Of a stretch of 64,000 nucleotides of DNA, positions 36,220 to 47,000 are shown one piece after another (positions within the stretch are counted from its first letter, which is position 1; the number at the start of each line of letters is the position of its first letter). The notes beneath the pieces are model-generated. The model was not told the DNA's origin, did not search any database, and saw only the letters and a list, made by a program, of their open reading frames with translations. This DNA comes from Tyzzerella sp. (GTDB lineage: Bacteria; Bacillota; Clostridia; Lachnospirales; Lachnospiraceae): positions 28,988 through 92,987 of the forward strand of contig JAFQRJ010000031.1 in NCBI GenBank assembly GCA_017410145.1, in the 5' to 3' direction. A program made the position numbers and the translations under genes.

Positions 36220-37821
36220 ATGAAAGTTTTTAAGAAAGTGATGGCGATTTTACTTACGGTAAGTACAGTTTTCGGACTTGTTGCTTGTGGTGGTGGCAAG
36301 GAAGGCGCAGCTGAACTTACAGGCGAAAGCATTAGTGTAGTTGTTCAGACAAACGGTCTCGGTACAGATTGGATTGAAGACGTTGCAGAACAATACACAT
36401 ACGAAACGGGTATTGAGGTAAATGTTCAGTTTGATGCGCTTTTGAACTCTAACCTGTTTACAATTCTTTCCACAGATGTTATGGAGTGCGCAGATGTCTA
36501 TTTTGGACAGACCGGTGACTGGGCAGATTGGCTTAAGAACGATCTTATCGTAGATATTACCGATATCTATACGGATTCCTCAGACGGGAAATCCTTAGCG
36601 GAAAGATGTCTTGTTCAGGACTACTATGTTGAGAATACGGATGGTAGTAAAAGATATGGCATGCTTCCACTTTCTATGGGACCAATCGGAATGGCCTATA
36701 ACAAAGAAATGATGGATTATCTTTGCCACGACGTACTTGGCTGGGAAGAAGGACACGATTATCCGACTACTACGGCAGAACTCACACAGGTTACCGAAGC
36801 TCTTGAAACTACAGTGAAGAATGGTTCAAACAAAGAATTGTTTAGCTATTCATCAGCAGGTGAAACATTAGACGTGAAAGCATGGGCTTGGTCAGGAAGT
36901 ATCGGTACGCTGGAATTCTTATTCAAACCTTGGATGCAGCAATATTGGGGCAAAGAGAAAATGAACGAATTCTTTGCACAACAGTCTAACCCGGATATGT
37001 TTAATGACGAAGCATTCTATGTATGTTATCAAAAAATCATGGATTTGTTGGAGTTAACAGAAGGTAAAGATGGCACTGTTTCTTCTGCAAGTTCTATTCC
37101 GAACTGCTTGTCCTATAACCATACAGAATCACAGACACAATTCTTATTAGGACGTGCGTTACTTGTTCCGGCAGGAAGTTGGTTATATTCAGAGTCTACT
37201 GACCTTATGGAAAACTTAGATGCATGGGGCTTCATGCCAGTTCCGACTATGACAGATGCGGAAGGAAAAGCTCTCAGTGCAGAAGGTGTTACCGTACCGA
37301 CAGATGAAAATGGTAATTATGTTCCATATTTAGGTATTAATTCACAAGACTTTATGTTCATTCCAAAACGTAGTGCAAAACAAGATATGGCAAAAGATTT
37401 CCTAAAATATATGTTCTCAGAAGATGCTTTGGCAACCATTGAGGAAAATATTCAGGCACCGATATGTTTTGAATGCAATGATGAAAACATTGAACTGAAT
37501 AATTGGGCAAAACAAGTACAAGGATATGTTGATAGTGCGGTGAAAGCAGATGCGCTTTGTACTACATATTCTACAAATCCGATGTTTGGTGTAGGTGCAT
37601 TAAACTTTGTATCAGATACATTACCATATGCAAAGTTATCACAAGGCGGATATGGTAGCATTAACAAATATTATGATTCAAAGACTTTGAAAGAAATCGC
37701 ATCTCCAGAAGCTGCAACAGGCATTGCGATTACAGAAAATGTTTATAAATATGTTCAATGGAACTACAATTATAAGCTTTCTCATTGGCAAGAATACAAA
37801 CAAAGATTAGGAATTTTATAA
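36220..37821 (+). CDS. ABC transporter sugar-binding lipoprotein
   Basis: 533 residues. The signal peptide has a lipobox ending in VACGGG (Cys about 23). The body has the layout of family 1 extracellular solute-binding proteins (GIEVNVQFDALLNSNL, YGMLPLSMGPIGMAYNKEMMD, FIPKRSAKQDMAKDFLKYMF). It captures an oligosaccharide for the two permeases that follow. AAGGAGG precedes the ATG, and the next gene starts 1 base after the stop. Confidence 0.9.
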   Translation: MKVFKKVMAILLTVSTVFGLVACGGGKEGAAELTGESISVVVQTNGLGTDWIEDVAEQYTYETGIEVNVQFDALLNSNLFTILSTDVMECADVYFGQTGDWADWLKNDLIVDITDIYTDSSDGKSLAERCLVQDYYVENTDGSKRYGMLPLSMGPIGMAYNKEMMDYLCHDVLGWEEGHDYPTTTAELTQVTEALETTVKNGSNKELFSYSSAGETLDVKAWAWSGSIGTLEFLFKPWMQQYWGKEKMNEFFAQQSNPDMFNDEAFYVCYQKIMDLLELTEGKDGTVSSASSIPNCLSYNHTESQTQFLLGRALLVPAGSWLYSESTDLMENLDAWGFMPVPTMTDAEGKALSAEGVTVPTDENGNYVPYLGINSQDFMFIPKRSAKQDMAKDFLKYMFSEDALATIEENIQAPICFECNDENIELNNWAKQVQGYVDSAVKADALCTTYSTNPMFGVGALNFVSDTLPYAKLSQGGYGSINKYYDSKTLKEIASPEAATGIAITENVYKYVQWNYNYKLSHWQEYKQRLGIL

Positions 37822-37822
37822 T

Positions 37823-38755
37823 ATGTTAGAGAAGAAAAAATCAAAAGGAATTAAAGGAGTTATACGCAGACGGAGAATATTTATTTTCGTCATGCTTGCG
37901 TGGCCAGTCCTACGTTTATTGTTGGAATGGTATCTGAATTTTGACATTATATGGATGGCTTTCCGTGACTACACAATTGATATTATTAACGGTGATTTTG
38001 TTGGGCTCGATAATTTTAAAGGTATTTTTAATTTGTTCGACCCTTCCAGAAACACCATGCCGGAATACTATGCCTTACTTCACTGTGCGCAACTGATGCT
38101 TCTAGTTATATTCGTGAATGCACCGATATCACTTGCGTTTGCGTATTTGCTCTATTTGAAAGTTAAAGGCTATAAAGTATTGAGATACGCACTTTACATA
38201 CCGGTTATTACATCCGCGGTTGTATTGGTACTTGCATATCGTCAGGTATTCCAACCGGATGGTCCGATTAACTATTTATACAATATGCTCGGATGGGAGT
38301 GGCCGAGTGGAGGATTTTTCTCGGCGGAAAATGCATGGGGTAGCATTATCGTGTTCAGTATCTGGACAGGATTTTCTACAAACATTATCTATTTTCTGTC
38401 TTGTATGCGACGTGTACCTGATAGTTACGTCGAAGCAGCGAAAATAGATGGCGCAAGCGAACCAAAAATATTCTTTTCCATTATACTTCCGCTTGCCTCA
38501 CCTACGATATGCACGATGATTTCTTTGGGAATCGCAGGTGTGTTTAGCTGGGCATTACCATCTTTATTATTCGTACCGCAAAATAGCGGTGGTTATAACG
38601 TTGGTACGATGGGACTATCTATCTTGAACTTCACAACCGGCAGACACTACGGTCTTGCAGCAGCATATGGTATTTTGGTAACTTTAGTGGCTTGTCCGAT
38701 TATGATTGGAATTCGTAAGCTTTCTCACAAGTTAGAGGAAGCTGTGGAATATTAG
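37823..38755 (+). CDS. ABC sugar transporter permease (MalF/UgpA type)
   Basis: 310 residues, six predicted membrane helices. The conserved permease loop facing the ATPase is YVEAAKIDGASEPKIFFSIILP (EAA motif EAAKIDGA). It starts one base after the binding-protein stop, so it is translationally coupled. It pairs with the next permease. No ATPase gene is in the locus, so a shared MsmX-like ATPase is likely used. Confidence 0.92.
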   Translation: MLEKKKSKGIKGVIRRRRIFIFVMLAWPVLRLLLEWYLNFDIIWMAFRDYTIDIINGDFVGLDNFKGIFNLFDPSRNTMPEYYALLHCAQLMLLVIFVNAPISLAFAYLLYLKVKGYKVLRYALYIPVITSAVVLVLAYRQVFQPDGPINYLYNMLGWEWPSGGFFSAENAWGSIIVFSIWTGFSTNIIYFLSCMRRVPDSYVEAAKIDGASEPKIFFSIILPLASPTICTMISLGIAGVFSWALPSLLFVPQNSGGYNVGTMGLSILNFTTGRHYGLAAAYGILVTLVACPIMIGIRKLSHKLEEAVEY

Positions 38756-38773
38756 AAAGGGAGGAGAGATGTT

Positions 38774-39637
38774 ATGGAAACGAAATTGACTCCCGGCGGC
38801 ATTGTTTGGAAAATTTTTAAAATTATCATTTATAGTTTGATGGTATTTTTCTCCATTACTTTTGTCGGAATCTTTGTATGGGTACTTATTAACTCATTTA
38901 AGACAGCTCCGGACTTTATGCAGAATGCATTAGGATTGCCGGAAATTAAATGGGATTATCAAAACTATTTTGACATATTCAAGTTTGAATATAAGAACAA
39001 CAATCTGTTTCAGATGCTTGGCAACACCTTGATTATGATTGCGATTAATGTCATTTGTACTATCTCATTCCCTGTCATGGCAGGATATGTTTTCGGTCGA
39101 ATGGAATTCAAAGGTCGCGCGAAATTCGAAGCATTTCTCTACGTTTTGATGACAATTCCGGTTATCGGTGGGGCAAGTGCCCAATTGAAATTCTTGAGTG
39201 CTTTGCATTTGTATGACAGTTATTTAGGCATCTTTATCTTAAGTTCAGGTGCCTTCGGTAGTGGGATGCTCATTCTCACCTCGCTTTTCAGAGGTCTTCC
39301 ATCTGCTTATGCAGAGGCTGCTTATATGGATGGTGCGGGAGAATTTACCGTATTCTTCAAGATATACTATCCACAAGCAATTCCATTACTTTCTATCAAT
39401 GTAATCACTTCCATTATTGCTGTTTGGAACGATTACATGACGGCATATATTTTCTTGCCGACACATCCGACGATTGCACTTGGATTACAACAACTTCAGC
39501 GTACCGCTGACGTGCATGGTTCGGATTATCCATTGATGTTTGCAGGGATTATCTTAACAATGCTTCCTGTATTCATCGTATTCAGCTTTATTGCAAAGAA
39601 TATCTTCAATAGTAAAGATATCGGGGCATTAAAATAA
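38774..39637 (+). CDS. ABC sugar transporter permease (MalG/UgpE type)
   Basis: 287 residues with six predicted helices. The EAA loop is AYAEAAYMDGAGEFTVFFKI, and an end of the MalG type follows (NIFNSKDIGALK). GGGAGGAG precedes the ATG. It forms the membrane channel with the preceding permease. Confidence 0.92.
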   Translation: METKLTPGGIVWKIFKIIIYSLMVFFSITFVGIFVWVLINSFKTAPDFMQNALGLPEIKWDYQNYFDIFKFEYKNNNLFQMLGNTLIMIAINVICTISFPVMAGYVFGRMEFKGRAKFEAFLYVLMTIPVIGGASAQLKFLSALHLYDSYLGIFILSSGAFGSGMLILTSLFRGLPSAYAEAAYMDGAGEFTVFFKIYYPQAIPLLSINVITSIIAVWNDYMTAYIFLPTHPTIALGLQQLQRTADVHGSDYPLMFAGIILTMLPVFIVFSFIAKNIFNSKDIGALK

Positions 39638-39657
39638 AGGAAAGGAGAATGAAAAAA

Positions 39658-42600
39658 ATGAAAGTGAAAATGAAAAGAGTGTTAGCGTTATTTCTGAGTT
39701 TATTGCTTGTGTTTGCCACGTTTGGAGATTTGGCGAAGGTAAAAGCGGAGACAGGGTATCAGGATATAACGCTGACGGGGCTTCATGGGAATACATCAAG
39801 TGATGCAACCCAGGTAACGTTATGGATAACCTTTAGTGGAGGTACATGGAGTGACTGGGTTGACTGGAATATGACTTGGGAACCATTTGTTTATGAGGTT
39901 AACGGGGTGAAAAAGAATGTTAGTATAGTTCAGTCAGCAGGCCCAAACTTGTTATATGTGACGATTCCTAGCAGCGAAATTCCAACAGGCGTGGGTACTA
40001 AAATTACGATCAAGGCCGGAAATTATGCTGCGGCAAGTGGAACAACCATGGGAATGAACGTATTGAGTGACTTTACAGTGGTGTTGACAGGTGATAAACC
40101 GGTAGTGGCTAGCAAGTATGATGTTGTTGAAGTAGGAAGTGCAGCAGTTGTACATGGAGCGAGTGATCAGATAATTTTTTCATTGACAAAGAAAGATGGA
40201 ACACCATTTACCTTTGGATATCATACAGCAGAAGCATGGAATAAACATTTTCTTACGCCTGTAAATAAAGATGGTAATAGATGTGCTAACAGCAGTGAAT
40301 GGAATGCACTTAACAGTGGTGTATTCCAGAATGGCAGTGCAATTAACTACTGGCCAAATGGCGGATTTAACTTCCAGGAAATAAATACTGGTGTGTTTTA
40401 TATAGGTGGTTTGAGTGCTACAGAAGGAACGGTAGTAACGATTAAAGGTGCATTTGCATTGTCGGACGGAGGCAGTTGGGATTTATTAGGTGATAAGCAC
40501 TTCATCTTTGAAGAATTTAGTTTTACGTATACTAATGGTACTTGGGTGTTTTCTAGACCATATCAGGATGTGACATTGACAGGTCTTCATGGGAATACAT
40601 CAAGTGATGCAAACCAGGTAACATTATGGATAACCTTTAGTGGAGGTACATGGAGTGACTGGGTTGACTGGAATATGACTTGGGAACCGTTTATTTATGA
40701 GGTTAACGGGGTGAAAAAGAATGTCAGTATAGTTCAGTCAGCAGGTGCAAACTTGTTATATGTGACGATTCCTAGCAGCGAAATTCCGACAGGCGTGGGT
40801 ACTAAAATTACGATCAAGGCCGGAAATTATGCTGCGAAAAGCGGAACAACCATGGGAATGAGTGTATTGAGTGATTTTACAGTGGTGTTGACAGGTGATA
40901 AACCGGTTGTGGCTAGCAAGTATGATGTTGTTGAAGTAGGAAGTGCAACAGTTGTACATGGAGCGAGTGATCAGATAATTTTTTCATTGACAAAGAAAGA
41001 TAGAACACCATTTACCTTTGGATATCATACAGCAGAAGTATGGAATAAACATTTTCTTACACCTGTAAACAAAGATGGAAATAGAGCTGAAAGAGCTGAG
41101 TGGGCTACGCTTAACAGTGGTGTATTCCAGAATGGCAGTGCAATTAACTACTGGCCAGATGGCGGATTTAATTTCCAGGAAATAAATACTGGTGTGTTTT
41201 ATATAGGTGGTTTGAGTGCTACAGAAGGAACGGTAGTAACGATTAAAGGTGCATTTGCATTGTCGGAAGGAAACAGTTGGGATTTATTAGGTGATAAGCA
41301 CTTCATCTTTGAAGAATTTAGTTTTACGTATACTAATGGTACTTGGGTATCGTCCTTGCCTCCGGCAGAACCAGACCATACAGAAGGCACAGGAACACCA
41401 GTATTATCAGAAACAGAAGAATACGGTAGTGCAAAAGGCTTCTACTTCACATCAGAGGATGGAGTGCCTTATGCAACAGATTGGTCTATGGAATACACAG
41501 CAGTAGATGATGGTGAAAGTGGTGTATTTGTAAACTATGATCCTACCGATACTCCAATCAACTTAAAAAAGGTGAATACAAACTTATGGTATGTTTGCAT
41601 TGAAGAAGCAGGTGTTACTCTTCAAGCAAATGATGTAATAACTATTTACGGCACTTTTACGAATGAAGCAGGTGATACAGTTACTTTTGATGAAGTATCT
41701 TTCCACTTTAATGGAAGACGCTTTGGAGAAGGAGAAGAATTTGCTGCAACAGACTTTACAATCACAGGACTTGCTTATAGTGACATTGTGTATGATACAG
41801 CAAATAGTCGTTGGAATATGTACTTTACATTAAGTACCAATATTCCGGGCGATTTGGATGCTACCTATTTCCCATATATGGCTTATGAAATTGACGGAAC
41901 AGAATACACAACACATTGGTTTAAATCTTCTTCTGCACATACGGTTAACGAAGAAGCAATTTATAACCTTTATGTTCCGATTACACAATTACCACAGTCA
42001 CTGGATAAAGAATACGTCATTACTCTAAAAGCAGGTGCATCACAGGGACGTGTAGCAGGAACGAATGAGGCCCGCACAGATGGTATTAATTTAACCGCGG
42101 ACTATCAATTTACAGTAGGTGGAGACTATGAAGCATCTGCTCCGACGATTAACTATACAATGGAAAATGGCGGAAATGCAAATGGTATTTATTTGTCTTC
42201 TCAAGATACATTCCCAACCATCGGATGGGATTATAGTCTGACAAAAGCCGGAGCGGAGGATGGTATCTACATTTACAATGCTTCAACCGAAGAGTTTGAA
42301 GCTACGGATGTATATATTAAGAAATACGAAGCTAACAAATATTATGTGTGTCTTTCAGATTTTGGAAAGGCTGCTTCCGAAGGCACAATCGTAATGCTAA
42401 GAGGTGCATTTACGACAGCAAAATTAAACACTGTAACCTTTAAAACAGCAAAATATATTTATACAAATGGAAAGTGGGAGGTATATTCCACAACAGTAGT
42501 AGTTGAATCTACAGGTGTTGACGGAGATGCAATGGGTGATAGTAACTTAAATAGTGCGGATCTCATTCGTATCAAGAGATACCTTAAAGGATTAGAAGAT

Positions 42601-43983
42601 GAAATTGGTGTTGTTGATGCCGATTTGAATGGAACAGGTAACATTGATGAGAAGGATACTGTTCTGGAAAGAAAACTGTTAATTGGTCTAATTGATGAAA
42701 ATGGTGCACATATCAAAGGTGCTCCTACTTACACCAATACAGAAGATGAAATGAGACTTGCAGCTTATGTAAGCCCGACAAAAGATGGTTTTGCAGACTA
42801 TAAAGCAGCAGGATTTACCACACTTATTTCAGAACATGTAGCAGTTTATGGTACAGAGGGATTTGCAGATTATATGAACGCAGCTACAGAACAAGGTCTG
42901 GACGTTTTGGTGCAATCAGGTAATATGCAGGGTATGTTTGATGGAACAGTTCCTTTTGACCAAAGCTTTTTGACACATATGTATGATGAATTATCTCAGT
43001 ATGAGAGCTTCCGTGGAATGTACATGGGTGATGAGCCGGTAATTTCACAATTGGGAAATTACACGGATGTGGCAAATGTGTTAAAAACATTGGATAAGGA
43101 TATGGATTTATATACTTCTTGTCATCCGCTTTACGTACCAGATGAATCATATTTATCAACAGATACAAATTTAGATTTATATGAAAAATATACAAACTAT
43201 GCAAAAGCATATGGGGATGTGTTCAATGAATTTTCATACGACTTCTATCCGTTTAGATATACATATTCTGGTATAGGCAGTTGGAAGTGGAGTGAAGACC
43301 GCTACATGCGTTCTGATTGGTTTAACAACTTGACGATAGCAGCAACGACTGCAAGAGGTTTGTATGATACTAGTATTACGGTACAGTCATATGCAGAAGA
43401 TTTGAATGCGAAGGACCACTATCGCGATGTAACAGAGGCCGACATTTCTTTCCAAGTATATTCTGCTCTCGCTTATGGTATGAAGTCTATTAACTACTTT
43501 ACATACGGTGAACATTGGGATTCAGGTGTGGGAACGACCAATTGTATGATTTACAACGGGGAAAAGACTTCGATTTATACTGCAGTACGTGATGTAAACC
43601 AAGAGATAAAAGCATTAGACCATATGTTACTTAACTATACATGGCAGGGAACTATCGGTATGAAAGGTGAGAATGAAGACGGTTTATTTAATTATGCTGA
43701 TTACTACAACTATACATCAAAACGTATTGCGACCTCTACTGCAACAAATGATGCAATCATTGGATGCTTGAGAGATGTAGACGGTTACGACGGATTTATG
43801 TTGGTTAATGCGACAGACCCATATGATAACAAAACAACAGAGGTTTCTGTAACATTTAACAGTGCAGATCGTGCGAAGGTATTTATTGACGGTGTAGAAC
43901 AAGATGTTGAATTAACAAATGGCACTTACAGTGTATTATTAGCACCAGGACAGGGAGTTTTTGTAATTCCATATATGGAGTAA
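39658..43983 (+). CDS. Secreted multi-module glycan protein with dockerin-like and glycosidase-like domains
   Basis: About 1441 residues. A signal peptide (cleavage near VKAET) is followed by two nearly identical 268-residue repeats, then several related beta-rich modules of about 100-120 residues (pattern YYVCLSD, then TIVMLRGAF, then FIYTNGKW-like). Next come a dockerin-like pair (GDSNLNSADLIRIKRYL and DLNGTGNIDEKDTVLERKL, about 958-1020) and a C-terminal domain (about 1030-1441) homologous to the 498-residue lipoprotein, with FRGMYMGDEP and YFTYGEHW. No sortase signal is seen. ATG at 39649 is too near AAGGAG; the ATG at 39658 fits. Likely a cell-surface or secreted glycan-binding hydrolase. 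Confidence 0.8.
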   Translation: MKVKMKRVLALFLSLLLVFATFGDLAKVKAETGYQDITLTGLHGNTSSDATQVTLWITFSGGTWSDWVDWNMTWEPFVYEVNGVKKNVSIVQSAGPNLLYVTIPSSEIPTGVGTKITIKAGNYAAASGTTMGMNVLSDFTVVLTGDKPVVASKYDVVEVGSAAVVHGASDQIIFSLTKKDGTPFTFGYHTAEAWNKHFLTPVNKDGNRCANSSEWNALNSGVFQNGSAINYWPNGGFNFQEINTGVFYIGGLSATEGTVVTIKGAFALSDGGSWDLLGDKHFIFEEFSFTYTNGTWVFSRPYQDVTLTGLHGNTSSDANQVTLWITFSGGTWSDWVDWNMTWEPFIYEVNGVKKNVSIVQSAGANLLYVTIPSSEIPTGVGTKITIKAGNYAAKSGTTMGMSVLSDFTVVLTGDKPVVASKYDVVEVGSATVVHGASDQIIFSLTKKDRTPFTFGYHTAEVWNKHFLTPVNKDGNRAERAEWATLNSGVFQNGSAINYWPDGGFNFQEINTGVFYIGGLSATEGTVVTIKGAFALSEGNSWDLLGDKHFIFEEFSFTYTNGTWVSSLPPAEPDHTEGTGTPVLSETEEYGSAKGFYFTSEDGVPYATDWSMEYTAVDDGESGVFVNYDPTDTPINLKKVNTNLWYVCIEEAGVTLQANDVITIYGTFTNEAGDTVTFDEVSFHFNGRRFGEGEEFAATDFTITGLAYSDIVYDTANSRWNMYFTLSTNIPGDLDATYFPYMAYEIDGTEYTTHWFKSSSAHTVNEEAIYNLYVPITQLPQSLDKEYVITLKAGASQGRVAGTNEARTDGINLTADYQFTVGGDYEASAPTINYTMENGGNANGIYLSSQDTFPTIGWDYSLTKAGAEDGIYIYNASTEEFEATDVYIKKYEANKYYVCLSDFGKAASEGTIVMLRGAFTTAKLNTVTFKTAKYIYTNGKWEVYSTTVVVESTGVDGDAMGDSNLNSADLIRIKRYLKGLEDEIGVVDADLNGTGNIDEKDTVLERKLLIGLIDENGAHIKGAPTYTNTEDEMRLAAYVSPTKDGFADYKAAGFTTLISEHVAVYGTEGFADYMNAATEQGLDVLVQSGNMQGMFDGTVPFDQSFLTHMYDELSQYESFRGMYMGDEPVISQLGNYTDVANVLKTLDKDMDLYTSCHPLYVPDESYLSTDTNLDLYEKYTNYAKAYGDVFNEFSYDFYPFRYTYSGIGSWKWSEDRYMRSDWFNNLTIAATTARGLYDTSITVQSYAEDLNAKDHYRDVTEADISFQVYSALAYGMKSINYFTYGEHWDSGVGTTNCMIYNGEKTSIYTAVRDVNQEIKALDHMLLNYTWQGTIGMKGENEDGLFNYADYYNYTSKRIATSTATNDAIIGCLRDVDGYDGFMLVNATDPYDNKTTEVSVTFNSADRAKVFIDGVEQDVELTNGTYSVLLAPGQGVFVIPYME
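39757..41361 (+). repeat. Two 0.8-kb tandem coding repeats
   Basis: Unit 1 is 39757-40560 (268 codons) and unit 2 is 40561-41361 (267 codons), in frame and very similar at the DNA level over long stretches. The variation is concentrated near the segment before EWNALNSG / EWATLNSG, where unit 2 is one codon shorter. This indicates a recent internal duplication or gene conversion. Confidence 0.9.
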
Positions 43984-44003
43984 AGATTTGATAGGTGGTT
44001 AAC

Positions 44004-47000
44004 ATGAGAAAAAGAATTATTTCATTATTAATGGCATTTATTATGGTGTGCAGTTGTTGCTTTGTTGCAACAACTACACAGGCAGATGCTGCTGGAGAGA
44101 GTACTCTGACACTAGAAGCGACTTCTTGTACGGCTAATAAGTTGGTTTTTACCGGTACAGATTCGCTCGGTAACAGTGTACAAAAGTTTAGCGCCTCTGC
44201 AGAAGATGAAGGGGTTTTTATCAATTCTACCAAAAATGGTGAACTTTACTTTAAAAAAACCAAAGGGAATTGGAATTTAGAATTATCTAGCGATGCTACG
44301 GAAGATACCGTGGTAACCGTAAAAGGTACCTTCGCTAGTACGAAGAATTCAGTTACCTTTGCTCCAATTACCGTGAAATACAATGGTAGTACATGGACGG
44401 TTATTGAAAATCCAACGGAAGGGCCTGCTACAGTTACCCTTACCGGTACGGATGGATGGAGCACTTGTGTAGAAGGCGACAAATGGGTGTTGTATTTAAC
44501 AACAAGCGGTTATTCAAGCACCGATTGGTCTAAAAAATATGTAGGATTTACCTATGAAATTAACGGTGTAACAGGAACGACTTCACAGGTTTCGTCTTGT
44601 GAAAACAACAGATTATATTGCACGATTCCAACCAGTTCTGTTCCGACAACAGATGGAACAACATTTACTATTAAGGCTGGAACTTATGCTGCTGAGGCGG
44701 GCACAGGTGAGGCGCTAAACATAGCAGCAGATTTTCAAGTTACAGCTTCAGAAAGCCGTTTGATACATACGACAGTAATCGAAGCAGAAGCTGTGGAAGC
44801 ATTTAACCATAGCGCATCGTCTTTCTATTTTTCTTTGAAAGATGCAAGTGGAAACGCAATTACAACAGGATATGAATCTTGGAACAACTTCCTTTCACCA
44901 TCATGGTGTGATGGAACTAGAATTACGCAAGATGCTGTTGCTAATCAATGGTCAACCGTTTACAGTGGTGTATTTATAGATGGTCAGCCGATGGATTATT
45001 GGGGGGCGCACTTTAAAAATACAGATCTTGGCGTATTCTATATTGATGGCTTAAGTGCAACGAATGGCACAAAGGTTACAATTAAAGGATACTTTGCTTC
45101 GTCAAAGCAGGATGGTTGGACAATTGTTGGAAATTATTTCTTAAAAGAATTAGAATTTGTTTATGATGGTTCCGCTTGGAATTATGTTGAAAAAGTTGAA
45201 ACTACAGATGTTACCTTAACAGGTACAGATGGATGGAGTACTTGCGTAGAAGGTGACCATTGGGTGTTATATATGACAACAAGCGGTTACTCCAGCACGG
45301 ATTGGACTAAAAAGTATGCAGAATTCACTTATGAAATTAACGGTGTAACAGGAACGACTTCGCAGGTTTCTTCTGCAGAAAATAACAAGTTATACTGTAC
45401 AATTCCTACCAGCTCAGTTCCGACAGCAGATGGAACAACATTTACTATTAAGGCTGGAACCTACGCTGCAGAGGAAGGTACGAGTGAAACCCTAAACATT
45501 GTAGAGGATTTCCAGATTGTTGCTTCAGAAAGTCGTTTGGTTCATGCAACAGTGATTAAACCAACTACAGTGGAAGCATTTAACGGAAACGCAAATTCCT
45601 TCTATTTCTCTTTGAAAGATGCAAGTGGAAATGTGATTACAACAGGCTATGAAACTTGGGATAACTTCCTTTCACCTTCTTGGTGTGATGGAACGAGAAT
45701 CACTCAGGATAGTGATCCGACCCAATGGTCTAAGGTCTACAGTGGTGTGTTTGTGGATGGAAATCCAATCGATTATTGGGGTGCTCATTTTAAAAATACA
45801 GACCCTGGAATATTCTACATCGATGGCTTGAATGCAGTTGCAGGTACAAAAGTTACTGTTAAAGGTCATTTTGTATCGTCAAAGCAGGATGGTTGGGCAA
45901 TTGTTGGAAACTTCTATTTACCAGAAATGAGCTTTACCTATGATGGCTCGGTTTGGAACTTTGATGGTGGTGAAACAACAAATCCAGAACACACTGGAAC
46001 ACCTGTATTTGAAAGTAGCCAAAGTGATGGCTTCTACTTTACAGCTGGAGAAACAGGATTCCCTTATGATGCAGCAAATTGGACAGTTGTAGCAGTAGCC
46101 GAAGATGAAAATAGCGGTATCTTCTTATCTCAGGATGAAGGTGCAACTTACAATAAACTCAATGTAAATCTCCAGAAGGTAGGAGCAGACAGATGGTTTG
46201 CCTATATGGCAGGCGACACAAGTGTTACGTTAAAAGTGGACGATATCGTACTTTTAAAAGGCACATTTGTGTACGAGAACCACAAGATTACTTTCACAGA
46301 AGCTAAGCTTGTTTGGGATGGCTCACAATACAAAGCGTACGTTGAATACCAAAATCATACAGGAACACCAGTGTTCGAAAGCAGTCAAGCAGATGGTTTC
46401 TACTTTACAGCAGGAGAAACAGCATTTCCATATGATGCGGCAAATTGGACTGTTTTCGCAGTGGCAGCAGATGAAAATAGTGGTATATTCCTATCCCAAG
46501 ATGGCGGAACAACTTACAATAAACTCAATGTAAATCTCCAGAAGGTAGGAGAGGATAGATGGTTCGCTTATATGGCAGGTGACACAAGTGTTACGTTAAA
46601 AGCGGGCGATGACGTACTTTTAAAAGGTGCATTTGTGCACGAAAACCACAAGATTACTTTTGCGGAAGCAAAGTTTATCTGGGATGGTATTGTCTGGGGT
46701 GAAGAAGTAGAAGTAGATGAAGCAAATATCGTATTTACACTCGACAGAAATATGTCAAATGGCGGTAACGCAAACGGTATTTATCTGATTGCAACAGACA
46801 GCGTTCCTTATGACTTGGGTTGGGGCACGAATACAAACGCTTGTGCGGGTGCAGACAACGGTGTGTTCTTAAATGGCGTTAAAACAGAAGTGTTCTTAAA
46901 GAAGTATGAGAGTAACAAGTATTATGTATGTTTAAGTGATGTACAGGTGGTGCCACAAGAAGGCGACACAGTGACCGTAAAGGGTGCGTTTAAAACAAAT

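Noticed and set aside
40756-40959. Reverse-strand open frame repeated at 39952-40155
   Set aside because: It is the antisense image of the duplicated coding module and has no ribosome site.
39757-46721. CRISPR-like or satellite repeats
   Set aside because: The repeats are in-frame protein modules of 366-804 bp with no short spacers.
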